Origin: Flavobacteriaceae bacterium
GTDB lineage: Bacteria > Bacteroidota > Bacteroidia > Flavobacteriales > Flavobacteriaceae
NCBI GenBank assembly: GCA_018608425.1
Contig: JABAZL010000131.1
Coordinates: 1-42,776, forward strand
Direction of reading: 5' to 3'
Length of the DNA stretch: 42,776 nucleotides
This document shows positions 24,655-34,381 of the stretch, in pieces. Each line of letters opens with the position of its first letter. The first letter of the stretch is position 1. The translations under genes were made by a program, and so were the position numbers. Below the pieces are notes generated by a model. That model had not been told where the DNA came from. It worked only from the letters and a program-made list of their open reading frames with translations, and did not search any database.

Positions 24655-24775
24655 AACTAAAAAATGAACAAAATCAGTTGATCTAAGACAATTAAATTAT
24701 TGTAGTCGGAAGTGCAAAATATTTGACTACTTTTAAAAATCAATTAAAATAATTAAACAAAAAATAAATCTGATA

Positions 24776-26056
24776 ATGAAAAAACTATTTACTCGTTTTA
24801 GTTTGCTTTTTGCTCTAATCAGCTTCTCGGCTGGGGCACAAATTAGCGACTCAACTTTTAGTTCTATAGAGTCTAAAGTAATTCAATGGCGCCATGAGAT
24901 TCATCAAAACCCGGAACTATCTAATCGTGAGTTCAATACAGCCAAAAAAGTAGCAGCCCACCTAGAATCATTAGGAATAGAGGTTACAACTGGAATCGCA
25001 ATTACAGGAGTTGTAGGTATTTTAAAAGGGAATAAGCCTGGAAAAGTAGTTGCACTACGCGCCGATATGGATGGGCTACCAGTAACAGAACGCAATTCTT
25101 TACCATATAAATCTCAAGCAACAGCAATTTTCAATAACCAACAAACTGGGGTGATGCACGCTTGTGGTCATGACACTCACGTTGCGATACTGATGGGTGT
25201 TGCAGAAATATTAGCTGAAAATCGTGATTTTGCAGGAACTGTGAAATTTATTTTTCAACCCGCAGAGGAAGGACCACCAGCTGGTGAAGAAGGAGGTGCT
25301 TTGTTGATGGTTAAAGAAGGTGTACTTAAAAACCCAGATGTAGATGCTGTTTTTGGATTACACATCAGTTCAGAAACTCCAGTGGGTCATATCAATTATA
25401 AGACGAAAGGGATCATGGCTGCTGCAGATTCTTATAAAATTGTTGTTGGTGGAAAACAATCCCACGGGTCTACTCCTTGGAAAAGTATTGATCCCATTAT
25501 GATTTCTTCACAAATCATCAACGGAATTCAAACCATTATAAGTCGAAATTCTCAACTTACAAATGAAGGTGCTGTTGTTTCTGTTGGCGCAATTCACGCA
25601 GGAATTCGTTCCAATATTATTCCTGAATCTGCCGAAATGATAGGTACAATTAGAACCCTAGATGAAGACATGCAAAACATCATTCACGAACGCTTGTATG
25701 ACATGGTTCCTCAGATAGCTGCCGCATACGGTGGTACAGCAACAGTAACCATCAACAAAACAGCTGCTCTAACCTATAACGATGAAGCATTAACGCAAAT
25801 GATGGTACCAACACTCGAGCGTGCTGTTGGAGCATCAAATGTTCATGTGATTAAGGCCATTACTGGTGCTGAAGATTTTTCATACTTCCAACAACAAGTT
25901 CCTGGCCTATACTTTTTCTTAGGTGGAATGGATCCAGCAATGAATCCAGCGGACGCTCCTTCCCATCATACACCAGATTTTGTAGTTCAAGATGAAGGAA
26001 TGATTCATGGGGTTAAGGTAATGGTCGATTTGGCACTTGACTATTTAAATCAATAA
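24776..26056 (+). CDS. Exported M20-family amidohydrolase/carboxypeptidase
   Basis: 426-residue di-zinc hydrolase of the M20D (hippurate hydrolase/IAA-amino acid amidohydrolase) group, with a signal peptide ending near FSAGAQ, so periplasmic or secreted. Metal ligands lie in MHACGHDTHVA (Cys and His), PAEEG (Glu-Glu, about 162-163), GLHIS and near the C-terminal SHHTPDF (His). ALRADMDGLPV is the substrate-side signature. The dimerisation domain (about 210-325) is intact. It cleaves N-acyl amino acids or peptides; the exact substrate is unknown. Terminated by the hairpin at 26070-26100. Confidence 0.93.
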   Translation: MKKLFTRFSLLFALISFSAGAQISDSTFSSIESKVIQWRHEIHQNPELSNREFNTAKKVAAHLESLGIEVTTGIAITGVVGILKGNKPGKVVALRADMDGLPVTERNSLPYKSQATAIFNNQQTGVMHACGHDTHVAILMGVAEILAENRDFAGTVKFIFQPAEEGPPAGEEGGALLMVKEGVLKNPDVDAVFGLHISSETPVGHINYKTKGIMAAADSYKIVVGGKQSHGSTPWKSIDPIMISSQIINGIQTIISRNSQLTNEGAVVSVGAIHAGIRSNIIPESAEMIGTIRTLDEDMQNIIHERLYDMVPQIAAAYGGTATVTINKTAALTYNDEALTQMMVPTLERAVGASNVHVIKAITGAEDFSYFQQQVPGLYFFLGGMDPAMNPADAPSHHTPDFVVQDEGMIHGVKVMVDLALDYLNQ

Positions 26057-26069
26057 ATAAAACTAAAAA

Positions 26070-26108
26070 GGTATAGCAACAGCTTTCAAGTTGCTATACC
26101 TTATTTTT
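26070..26108. terminator. Bidirectional terminator between M20 and patatin genes
   Basis: GGTATAGCAAC (26070-26080) pairs perfectly with GTTGCTATACC (26090-26100) around a 9-nt loop. Plus-strand continuation is TTATTTTTTA; minus-strand continuation is TTTTTAG, so both convergent genes have a T tract. The right arm overlaps the last codons and stop of the patatin gene (26094). Confidence 0.88.
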
Positions 26109-26996
26109 TATGGTCTGTTGCGCAAACTGCCATCCTTCTTGCCACCAACCAGACATTTTACCTCTTTCAAATACCAGTGAATTCGTTGTCAATACCCTTG
26201 GGGTATAAAACAAACGCAGTTTAACATTTTTTTCATGTGCAACTAAGGCACCTATTTTTAGGTTTTGATATTCAATTCGATCAGAAATAAATCCAAAAAT
26301 ACTCCCTAAAGCATCGAAAGCATTACGAGAATGTACCCGATTAGTTTGTTGAAACTCGGTGTTCAATATAATAGCGTCAACATGGGTTGCTCCACGTCGA
26401 ATTGCTTCTTCAATTGCAATGATACAGCCCAGGCCACCATCGGCATATTCGCAACCATTTTTAGTCACCAAAGTCATGAAGGGTACATAATTGCACGAAA
26501 TCCATATCCAATCAATAAAGTCTTCATAAGTAGACTCTTGTAATGACTTATATTCTACTTTATTCGAAGATAAGTTTGAAACGCAAATAACAACTTCTTG
26601 GGTCTCCTTTTGAAGTTTCTCGAAATATGGAATTGTAATTTCACGTGAAATTAAATTCCTTAAATTATTACTTTCGCCAAATGTTTTCTTTCCTCTCAAG
26701 AAGTTTTTTAAAACATTAAAATGATTGATTTTAATTCGTGTTAAAACACCTTTTTTTCGAACTAAGAATGGGCAATTATCAAACACATCGTCTTGTGTGA
26801 CAGAAATAAACACCCTTTTAATCTCCTCAATTTTATTCAATGCTAAATGAGACACCAACAAACTCCCTGTTGAAGTCCCAAGGAATAGGTCGTATTGTTG
26901 TTTGGTTTCTTCAACAAGGTATTGAGCAACCCCGCCAGCAAAAGCGCCTTTGCTTCCACCTCCAGAAATTACTAGTGCAGATTTTGACATGTGCAT
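26094..26996 (-). CDS. Patatin-like phospholipase
   Basis: 300-residue lipid acyl hydrolase with a Ser-Asp dyad. The oxyanion loop is GGGSKGAFAGG (about 12-22), the nucleophile Ser42 lies in GTSTGS and the catalytic Asp186 in DGGLG. No signal peptide or barrel is seen, so it is probably cytosolic or membrane-peripheral. The two in-frame ATGs at the start (MHMSK) make the true start either 26996 or 26990. It shares a hairpin terminator with the M20 gene and is divergent from recG. Substrate unknown. Confidence 0.92.
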   Translation of the reverse strand: MHMSKSALVISGGGSKGAFAGGVAQYLVEETKQQYDLFLGTSTGSLLVSHLALNKIEEIKRVFISVTQDDVFDNCPFLVRKKGVLTRIKINHFNVLKNFLRGKKTFGESNNLRNLISREITIPYFEKLQKETQEVVICVSNLSSNKVEYKSLQESTYEDFIDWIWISCNYVPFMTLVTKNGCEYADGGLGCIIAIEEAIRRGATHVDAIILNTEFQQTNRVHSRNAFDALGSIFGFISDRIEYQNLKIGALVAHEKNVKLRLFYTPRVLTTNSLVFERGKMSGWWQEGWQFAQQTIKNKV

Positions 26997-27085
26997 GATT
27001 TAAAATTTGGTTACTTAAATTTACAATGTTTTTAATTAAAATGAATCTTTATAAATCTTAAAAACAAGTAACTTCGTGAAATCGT

Positions 27086-29185
27086 ATGGATTTACTACAA
27101 ACTCCCATAGAATATCTTAAAGGAATTGGTCCCAACAGAGCAAGCTTGCTCAAAGAAGAATTGGGAATCAAGACTTATCAGGATTTGTTGCACTTTTTTC
27201 CCAATCGATATATAGATCGTACTACTTTTTATGCGATTAGCAAATTACCACAGAATACTTCAGAAGTTCAGATTAAAGGAACCATCCTGTCCCACAAAAT
27301 CATTCCGCAGGCAAAAGGAAAGCGTTTGGCAGCTATATTTTCAGATGGCTCATCAACCATAGAGTTGGTATGGTTTAGGGGGTATAAGTGGATTCAAGAA
27401 AGCCTAAAAAAGAACACCACCTATATTGTCTTTGGCCGGCTAAACTGGTACGGTAGTAAGGCCTCTATCGCCCATCCAGAGCTAACCCCAGAAGACGAAT
27501 ACAAACAAAGTAATTTGGGTGCATTTCACCCCGTTTATCCGTCAACAGAGAAACTCATTAACAAGGGTATTAGTCAGCGTGTGATGAAACAATCTATGGA
27601 ACATCTGTTTCGTCAGGTTCACAAAGAGTTTCACGAAACACTCCCTACCTATATTATAGAAGAACTAAAACTGATTTCTAGAAAAGAAGCTACCATTCAA
27701 ATTCATTTTCCGGCAAATCAGCACCAATTGACTCGGGCACAATTTCGATTGAAATTTGAAGAGCTTTTTTACATTCAAATGCAGTTATTGCAGAAGAATC
27801 GTTTGCAGAAACAAAAAGTAAAAGGGTATGTATTTGAAAATGTAGGAGTCAATTTCAACGAGTTTTACACCAAGTACCTCCCCTTTCAGCTCACCAATGC
27901 ACAACAACGTGTTGTTCGAGAAATTAGAAACGATATGGGTACGGGTAAACAAATGAATCGTTTGTTACAAGGGGATGTAGGTTCTGGTAAGACTATGGTT
28001 GCCTTGTTGAGTATGCTCATTGGTCTAGACAATGGTTTTCAGGCGTGTATGATGGCACCTACAGAAATACTAGCACAGCAACACTACAAGTCATTAGAAG
28101 AAAGCCTAGGCGGAATGCCATTGAACATAGCCCTTTTAACTGGATCTTCAAAAACTGCTCAACGTAAAGAAATACACCAAGCATTAGAAGATGGAAGCCT
28201 CCACATACTCATCGGAACCCATGCACTCATCGAAGAAAAAGTACGCTTTAAAAACTTAGGAATTGCTATTGTTGATGAACAACATCGTTTTGGTGTGGCA
28301 CAACGAGCAAAACTTTGGCGCAAGAACACGTTACCACCTCATGTTCTAGTAATGACAGCTACTCCAATTCCAAGAACCTTAGCAATGAGTGTGTATGGGG
28401 ATTTGGATATTTCTGTAATTGACGAGCTTCCTCCGGGGAGAAAGTCCATCAAAACTGTTCTAAGAAGTGATTCCAATCGACTTCAAGTTTTCCAATTCAT
28501 TCGGGAAGAAATTAAATTAGGAAAGCAAATCTATGTTGTGTATCCCTTGATTCAAGAATCTGAAAAAATGGATTACAAAGATCTGATGGATGGATATGAA
28601 AGTTTGACTCGGGAATTTCCTTTACCAGACTATCGCATCAGTATCGTTCATGGAAAAATGAAACCAAAAGATAAAGATATTGAGATGCAACGTTTCGTGG
28701 AAGGAAAAACCCAGCTTATGGTTGCAACTACTGTAATAGAAGTTGGTGTAAACGTACCCAATGCATCGGTTATGATTATTGAAAGTGCTGAACGCTTCGG
28801 TTTATCTCAATTACATCAGTTACGTGGGCGTGTTGGTAGAGGAAATGATCAGAGTTACTGCATCTTAATGAGCGGTCATAAAAAATCTAAAGTTGCCAGT
28901 ACCCGACTACAGACAATGGTTCAGACAAACGATGGCTTTGAAATAGCAGAAGTTGATCTGCGATTGCGTGGACCTGGTGATCTTATGGGAACCCAACAAA
29001 GTGGGGTATTAGAACTTAAAATCGCAGATCTTTTAAAAGATCAAGAACTTCTTAAAACAGCTCGTTATTATGCTAAAAAAATAATAACAGAAGATCCTGA
29101 ACTTGTAGATAAAACGCATCGAGAAGTTCGAATTACATATTCTAAAATCACAGCACACAAAAACATTTGGAATTACATTAGCTAG
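27086..29185 (+). CDS. recG: ATP-dependent DNA helicase RecG
   Basis: 699-residue helicase that remodels stalled forks and Holliday junctions. The N-terminal wedge/OB domain (about 1-230, with IEYLKGIGPNRASLL) is followed by SF2 motifs: GDVGSGKTMVA, DEQHRFGVAQR, MTATPIPRTLAMSVYGDLD, a TTVIEVGVNVPNAS motif and QLRGRVGRG. The C-terminal TRG-like region includes DLRLRGPGDLMGTQQSG. Length and order match the family throughout. It is a stand-alone gene between patatin (-) and pheT. Confidence 0.98.
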   Translation: MDLLQTPIEYLKGIGPNRASLLKEELGIKTYQDLLHFFPNRYIDRTTFYAISKLPQNTSEVQIKGTILSHKIIPQAKGKRLAAIFSDGSSTIELVWFRGYKWIQESLKKNTTYIVFGRLNWYGSKASIAHPELTPEDEYKQSNLGAFHPVYPSTEKLINKGISQRVMKQSMEHLFRQVHKEFHETLPTYIIEELKLISRKEATIQIHFPANQHQLTRAQFRLKFEELFYIQMQLLQKNRLQKQKVKGYVFENVGVNFNEFYTKYLPFQLTNAQQRVVREIRNDMGTGKQMNRLLQGDVGSGKTMVALLSMLIGLDNGFQACMMAPTEILAQQHYKSLEESLGGMPLNIALLTGSSKTAQRKEIHQALEDGSLHILIGTHALIEEKVRFKNLGIAIVDEQHRFGVAQRAKLWRKNTLPPHVLVMTATPIPRTLAMSVYGDLDISVIDELPPGRKSIKTVLRSDSNRLQVFQFIREEIKLGKQIYVVYPLIQESEKMDYKDLMDGYESLTREFPLPDYRISIVHGKMKPKDKDIEMQRFVEGKTQLMVATTVIEVGVNVPNASVMIIESAERFGLSQLHQLRGRVGRGNDQSYCILMSGHKKSKVASTRLQTMVQTNDGFEIAEVDLRLRGPGDLMGTQQSGVLELKIADLLKDQELLKTARYYAKKIITEDPELVDKTHREVRITYSKITAHKNIWNYIS

Positions 29186-29210
29186 TACTTTTTTTTAGGT
29201 CACAGATGCT

Positions 29211-29264
29211 TATATTTGTAGCTTATTGAGGATTAAAATAAAACACCCTTTTGATTTATATTTG
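29211..29264 (+). promoter_or_regulatory. Two tandem -7 boxes before pheT
   Basis: TATATTTG at 29211-29218 and again at 29257-29264, 74 and 28 nt before the pheT ATG. Neither has a TTG at ideal -33 spacing. They could be two start sites, with one giving a longer leader. I see no clear Phe-rich leader peptide or T-box-like attenuator in the 107-bp gap. Confidence 0.45.
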
Positions 29265-29292
29265 AAGTTCTCAAAGACAAAACATTAAACGC

Positions 29293-31716
29293 ATGAAAGT
29301 TTCCCATAATTGGCTACAACAATATCTAAAAATAGATATTTCTTTAGAAAAGCAACTAGAACTACTCACCGATTTAGGACTTGAAGTAGAAGGTACTACT
29401 CCTTTTGAATCTGTTAAGGGAAGTTTGAAAGGTGTTGTTGTTGGAGAAGTAATCTCATGTGAACCGCATCCCAATGCAGATCGTTTGCGAGTTACACAAA
29501 TCAATCTTGGTGCAGACGAACCGGTTCAAATTGTATGTGGAGCGCCCAATGTAGCTGCCGGACAGAAAGTCCCTGTTGCTACTGTCGGTACCCTACTCTA
29601 TGATGCTGACGACAATGCGTTTGAAATTAAGAAAAGTAAAATACGGGGCGAAGTAAGCTTGGGAATGATTTGTGCTGAAGACGAATTGGGTCTTGGCGCA
29701 TCTCATGATGGTATTATGGTTTTAGATGATGCTTTAGTTCCTGGGACTCCTTGTTCTGAAATTTTCAATATTGAGACTGATATTGTAATTGAAATCGGAT
29801 TAACACCAAACCGGTCTGATGCGATGAGTCATATGGGTGTTGCCCGAGACTTAAAAGCGGGTTGTAACCAAATTGGAGTAAGTTCTGAGTGGAAAACACC
29901 ACACACTGATAAATTTAAAATTACAGATACAAGCAATGTAATAACTGTTGAAGTTGACGATACCGAACGGGCACCTCAGTACTATGGATTAACCCTATCC
30001 GATATAGAAGTTAAGCCGTCACCAGAATGGCTTCAAAATCGTTTGAAAGCCATTGGAATTTCTCCAAAGAACAATGTTGTTGACGCTACAAATTATATCC
30101 TACACGATCTAGGTCAACCTTTACATGCTTTTGATGCAGAGAAGATTGAAGGTAAAATTCGAGTAAAAACCTTAGCATCTGGAACAAAATTCACAACATT
30201 AGATGGAATTGAGCGTGAACTTCATCAGGATGACCTGATGATTTGCGATGACAACAACCCCTTGTGTTTAGCAGGAGTTTTTGGTGGTCAAGATTCTGGA
30301 GTTTCCGATACTACTACGAGTATTTTTCTTGAAAGTGCATATTTTAATCCTGTGAGTATTCGTAAATCTGCCAAAAGACACGGTCTTAATACAGATGCTT
30401 CTTTTCGATTTGAACGAGGAATTGATCCTGAAATAGGGATTTATGCACTAAAAACTGCTGCAATTTTAATTCAAGATATCGCAGGTGGTAAAATTAGTAG
30501 CGAAATTCAAGAGCATACACAGCCGCTTACCGAAAAAGTGAACCTTTTTATAAGTTATGCAAAAATCACGCAAGTAATTGGTAGTGAAATTCCAAAAGAC
30601 ACGTTGATAAAAATCTTAAACTCATTAGAAATTGAAGTTTATAATGTAAACGAAGATGGATTTGCAATGACCATTCCACGCTACCGCGTAGATGTTACTA
30701 GAGAAGCGGATGTAATTGAAGAGATTTTACGAGTATATGGATACAATAATATTGAAGTAAGTTCAAGCCTTCATACTGTTTTCCCATCTTTTGACTTAAA
30801 AAGTCCACACAAAGTTGAACAAACTGCAGCACAGCTATTGGTTGGTCATGGTTTTTCTGAAGTTATGAATAACTCCTTGACAAATCCAGCCTATGCAGGC
30901 TTAAGTAAGCAATTAGACGATGTGGCAAAGGTTAACTTGCTGAATCCATTAGGTCAAGACCTATCGCAAATGCGTTCTAGCCTTTTATTTTCGATGCTTG
31001 AAGTTGTTCAGTTTAACAGCAATCGTCAGCAAAAGGATTTGAATATTTATGAGTTCGGGAAAACCTACAGCACGTTTGAAAAAACATATAAAGAATCGAA
31101 AAGGCTCGGAATTTGCATCACTGGAAACAAACATTCCGAACTTTGGAACAGTCCCTCCACCAAATCCAGTTTCTTTGATTTAAAGGCCATTGTGATCAAT
31201 GTATTATCCCGCCTTGGAATCACTGCTATTACTGAAGAAGTAACTACAAATGATGTGTTCTCTGAAGGGCTTTCATTGAGTCTGCACAAGAACGTATTGG
31301 TCGACTTTGGTGTTGTACAATCGAAAATAACCAAAAACTTTTCTGTAGATGCTCAAGTATTGTATGCCGATTTTGATTGGGATACCATTTACAAATATGC
31401 TTTCAAGAAAGAGATTCTTATTGAAGAAATTTCGAAATTTCCAACTTCAAGAAGAGATTTTGCATTGCTTATTAATAGTGATGTACGTTTTGCAGATTTG
31501 GAAGCAGCTGCCTACAAGACTGATCGAAAACTCTTGAAAAGAGTATCGCTTTTTGATGTTTATGAAGGTAAGAATCTTCCCGATGGAAAGAAATCCTATG
31601 GGATGAGTTTTTATTTTGGTGATCCACACAAAACCCTAACAGATAAAAACGTTGATCGCATCATGCAAAAACTTCAAAAAGAATTTGAAGATAATTTTGG
31701 AGCTACTTTGCGTTAG
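29293..31716 (+). CDS. pheT: Phenylalanine-tRNA ligase beta subunit
   Basis: 807 residues. Charges tRNA-Phe as an alpha2-beta2 enzyme with PheS, which is not in this window. Domain order is complete: N-terminal MKVSHNWLQQYL, EMAP/tRNA-binding OB domain (about 40-150), B3/B4 editing domain (GLTPNRSDAMSHMGVARDL; FLESAYFNPVSIRKSAKRH), B5 (RYRVDVTREADVIEEILRVYGYNNI), the catalytic-like core, and a C-terminal FDX-ACB anticodon-binding domain (FPTSRRDFALL). PheS and PheT are often adjacent in other bacteria, but in Bacteroidetes they are usually apart. Confidence 0.98.
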   Translation: MKVSHNWLQQYLKIDISLEKQLELLTDLGLEVEGTTPFESVKGSLKGVVVGEVISCEPHPNADRLRVTQINLGADEPVQIVCGAPNVAAGQKVPVATVGTLLYDADDNAFEIKKSKIRGEVSLGMICAEDELGLGASHDGIMVLDDALVPGTPCSEIFNIETDIVIEIGLTPNRSDAMSHMGVARDLKAGCNQIGVSSEWKTPHTDKFKITDTSNVITVEVDDTERAPQYYGLTLSDIEVKPSPEWLQNRLKAIGISPKNNVVDATNYILHDLGQPLHAFDAEKIEGKIRVKTLASGTKFTTLDGIERELHQDDLMICDDNNPLCLAGVFGGQDSGVSDTTTSIFLESAYFNPVSIRKSAKRHGLNTDASFRFERGIDPEIGIYALKTAAILIQDIAGGKISSEIQEHTQPLTEKVNLFISYAKITQVIGSEIPKDTLIKILNSLEIEVYNVNEDGFAMTIPRYRVDVTREADVIEEILRVYGYNNIEVSSSLHTVFPSFDLKSPHKVEQTAAQLLVGHGFSEVMNNSLTNPAYAGLSKQLDDVAKVNLLNPLGQDLSQMRSSLLFSMLEVVQFNSNRQQKDLNIYEFGKTYSTFEKTYKESKRLGICITGNKHSELWNSPSTKSSFFDLKAIVINVLSRLGITAITEEVTTNDVFSEGLSLSLHKNVLVDFGVVQSKITKNFSVDAQVLYADFDWDTIYKYAFKKEILIEEISKFPTSRRDFALLINSDVRFADLEAAAYKTDRKLLKRVSLFDVYEGKNLPDGKKSYGMSFYFGDPHKTLTDKNVDRIMQKLQKEFEDNFGATLR

Positions 31717-31726
31717 CATAATCGTT

Positions 31727-31734
31727 TATATTTG
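31727..31734 (+). promoter_or_regulatory. -7 box after pheT
   Basis: TATATTTG with a TTTG 16 bp upstream (31707-31710, inside the end of pheT). It is 62 nt before the next ATG and may drive the 31797-34381 genes. Spacing is 1 bp short of the usual range. Confidence 0.45.
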
Positions 31735-31796
31735 AAATTCTGATGTGGGTTTTTAATAATTAATGTTTAATTTTGACTTGATAAATGACGTAGATT

Positions 31797-32480
31797 ATGA
31801 AGTTGAACCTATTTTCGAACACCAACATTAAAGAAGAATTAATACGAACAAGCACTACTCCTACTGATCCGGTCTTCACATCTAATAGTTTCGTTTCTAA
31901 CGAAGAAATTGCAGAAGAAAATTTAAATCAGTTTGATGTTGATCATTTGGAACGCAATCGTATTTTTCATATTGATGACATTAAAAAAACTTGTATTGAT
32001 TTTCGTCTTCGCTTCTTAGATTCGAAGTATTTTAAGAATGAAATACCACAAGCTGCCTTTGATGAGATTAATCATCTGAACACACTTCACAATACCAGAT
32101 TAGGGAATTATAAAATTATGGCGCCTTCCAAGCTTTTCAAATTAGAAAACACAGATGATCCATTACTTTTTGCTCCCATTGGAAATGGATATTATTATTT
32201 AATTCATAAATGGGGGAATGATTTACATCCGTTCAGAAAAGTGATGATGTGGCCTTTTAAATCCATTCCAAATTTATTTGCACTGATTTTGCTACTGAGT
32301 TGGTTTGCAACCCAATTGGTCCCTGTTGGTTTGTTTTCGAAAGCAAATGACTGGGGTGTTTATTGGATGACCTATTTCTTTATGTTTAAAGGAATTGCAG
32401 CCATCGTAATCTTTTATGGATTTGCGCTTGGAAAAAATTTCAATCCTGCGATTTGGAATAGTAAATACAATAAATCTTAA
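31797..32480 (+). CDS. Two-TM membrane protein of unknown function
   Basis: 227 residues, no family that I recognise with confidence. The first 150 residues are soluble and charged, with FHIDDIKKTCIDFRLRFLDSKYFK resembling a helical segment. Two hydrophobic helices follow (about 157-179 and 189-211), then a short tail ending NPAIWNSKYNKS. By hydropathy the long N-terminus would be cytosolic. It lies 11 bp before the DUF2007 gene and is in the same direction as pheT and the symporter. Similar hypothetical proteins beside DUF2007 occur, as far as I recall, in Flavobacteriaceae. Confidence 0.75.
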   Translation: MKLNLFSNTNIKEELIRTSTTPTDPVFTSNSFVSNEEIAEENLNQFDVDHLERNRIFHIDDIKKTCIDFRLRFLDSKYFKNEIPQAAFDEINHLNTLHNTRLGNYKIMAPSKLFKLENTDDPLLFAPIGNGYYYLIHKWGNDLHPFRKVMMWPFKSIPNLFALILLLSWFATQLVPVGLFSKANDWGVYWMTYFFMFKGIAAIVIFYGFALGKNFNPAIWNSKYNKS

Positions 32481-32491
32481 TCTACATACCC

Positions 32492-32716
32492 ATGAATCAA
32501 TCCCAAGGCTTTATTAAAATTTTTACCGGAAATGCTATTGATGTACTTGCCCTTAGGAATGCGCTAGAAGAAGAAAAAATTGTAGCGGTAATCAAAGATG
32601 ATTCAGAATCAGCACGTTTAGCCGGGTTTGGAATGGTGGCTCCTGGACTACAAGAAGTGTTTGTTCATGAAGACGAACTAGACCTTGCTGTTCGTATAGT
32701 AGAATCACTAAAATAA
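32492..32716 (+). CDS. DUF2007 small protein
   Basis: 74-residue acidic cytosolic protein of the DUF2007 (putative signal-transducing, GlnB-like alpha-beta fold) family. Visible pattern: FIKIFTGNAIDVLALRNALEEEKI, then AVIKDDSE and QEVFVHEDELDLAVRIVESL. Members often sit beside membrane proteins, as here (two-TM protein 11 bp upstream, symporter 69 bp downstream). The partner and ligand are unknown. Confidence 0.85.
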   Translation: MNQSQGFIKIFTGNAIDVLALRNALEEEKIVAVIKDDSESARLAGFGMVAPGLQEVFVHEDELDLAVRIVESLK

Positions 32717-32785
32717 TAGTATACCAACCATTCACTTTAAGAATACTTTGGTTATATTGAAGGTTCAAATTATTTAAACCAAATT

Positions 32786-34381
32786 ATGCATTTCTTTATT
32801 TTTATTGCCTTTACGGCGTTAGTAGGTATCATAGCTTATTTAGCAACAAGAAACACAGATGAGACTTCATCCGATGGGTATTTTCTTGGAGGTAGAAGCC
32901 TTACTGGAGTTGTAATTGCCGGATCTCTTTTACTTACCAATCTATCAACAGAACAATTAGTTGGGCTTAATGGTGCAGCTTATAAAGAAGGAATACTGGT
33001 CATGGCATGGGAAACTCTCGCAGCATTGACTATGGTGGTTACTGCCATTGTTTTGTTGCCGCGATATCTTAAAGGAGGAATCACAACAATACCACAGTTT
33101 TTAGAAAAAAGATACGACACCATGACCAAAACCATTACGTCTGGTTTGTTTTTGAGTGGCTATATGGTAGTATTGCTTCCAATCGTTTTATATTCTGGGT
33201 CACTCGCGTTGAACGGAATGTTCGATGTTCCAACCGTACTTGGTGTATCAGATGAAACCGCACTAACCATTACGGTCTGGTCCATTGGAATAGTTGGTTC
33301 TTTATACGCAATTTTTGGAGGTTTAAAAGCAGTTGCAGTTTCTGATACTGTAAATGCTGTTGGACTTTTAATTGGTGGTACCCTTGTACCTGTATTTGGT
33401 TTGATGTATATCGGTGATGGGAGTATAATGCATGGTATTGAAGCCTTGGTTGTATCCAATCCTGAAAAGCTAAAAGTAATGGGAGCATCTGATTCTTCTA
33501 TTCCTTTTTCAACATTATTCACTGGAATGATGCTTGTGCAGTTGTTTTATTGGGGAACCAATCAGGCAATTATTCAACGTGCGCTTGGAGCTAAAAATTT
33601 AATTGAAGGTCAAAAAGGGCTTATATATGCTGGTTTTGTTAAAATTCTAGGTCCAATTATCGTTGTACTCCCTGGAATTATTGCGTACCATATCTTTGGA
33701 AATGAACTGGATGCATCTCAAGGAGATCAATCCTATGGAATGTTGGTTGCTAAAGTATTACCGGTATCGTTGGTTGGCTTTTTTGCAGCAGTACTTTTTG
33801 GTGCAATTTTAAGTTCTTTTAATTCAGCACTAAACAGTTCAGTAACCTTATTTGGGCTAGACATTTACAAACAATATTTCAAAAAAGACGCTACAGAAAA
33901 AGAAGTTGTAAAAGCTGGAAAAACCTTTGGAATTGGATTAGCCTTATTTTCTATGCTTATTGCTCCTACCATTGCCAATGCACCCGATGGGCTCTTTGGT
34001 TATCTACAGGAGGTGAATGGGTGTTATAGCATACCCATTTTAACCATTATCATTGTAGGGTATTTAACTAAAAGAGTTCCCGCAGTTGCCGCAAAAGTTG
34101 CTATGCTTTCGGGCGTTGTTCTTTACTGTTTCAGTCAGTTTTACCTCAAAGGCGAAGTCGAAGCCGCAGGGGGTACCTACCCTCACTATTTACACGTGAT
34201 GGCAATCTTATTCTCGTTCAATGTATTGTTGATGCTTGCTATAGGATACTTCAAACCAAGAACAGAAGAATTTGAATTAGAATACACAAAGCAAGTCGAT
34301 ATTACTCCATGGAAACTTGTAAAGCCAATGGGAATTGTTATTGCAGCAATTGTGATTTTGATTTACATTGCTTTTGCTTAA
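32786..34381 (+). CDS. SSS-family sodium:solute symporter
   Basis: 531-residue transporter of the solute:sodium symporter family, 13-14 transmembrane helices. Recognisable blocks: FLGGRSLTGVVIAGSLLLTNL near TM1-2, LSTEQLVGLNG, GGLKAVAVSD, WGTNQAIIQRALGAKN and SSFNSALNSS. This set fits the sugar/SGLT-like branch; I cannot name the substrate (galactose/glucose, solute sugars or another). It follows the DUF2007 gene and ends at the convergent gap. Transport is Na+ driven by family knowledge. Confidence 0.92.
   Translation: MHFFIFIAFTALVGIIAYLATRNTDETSSDGYFLGGRSLTGVVIAGSLLLTNLSTEQLVGLNGAAYKEGILVMAWETLAALTMVVTAIVLLPRYLKGGITTIPQFLEKRYDTMTKTITSGLFLSGYMVVLLPIVLYSGSLALNGMFDVPTVLGVSDETALTITVWSIGIVGSLYAIFGGLKAVAVSDTVNAVGLLIGGTLVPVFGLMYIGDGSIMHGIEALVVSNPEKLKVMGASDSSIPFSTLFTGMMLVQLFYWGTNQAIIQRALGAKNLIEGQKGLIYAGFVKILGPIIVVLPGIIAYHIFGNELDASQGDQSYGMLVAKVLPVSLVGFFAAVLFGAILSSFNSALNSSVTLFGLDIYKQYFKKDATEKEVVKAGKTFGIGLALFSMLIAPTIANAPDGLFGYLQEVNGCYSIPILTIIIVGYLTKRVPAVAAKVAMLSGVVLYCFSQFYLKGEVEAAGGTYPHYLHVMAILFSFNVLLMLAIGYFKPRTEEFELEYTKQVDITPWKLVKPMGIVIAAIVILIYIAFA

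Noticed and set aside
26331-26543. Small plus-strand frame within the patatin gene
   Set aside because: It is antisense to a strongly supported patatin-like gene and shows no family resemblance.
33160-33522. 120-codon minus-strand frame within the symporter
   Set aside because: It lies opposite a conserved transmembrane protein and its composition (Ser/Thr/Pro-rich antisense) is the usual shadow pattern.
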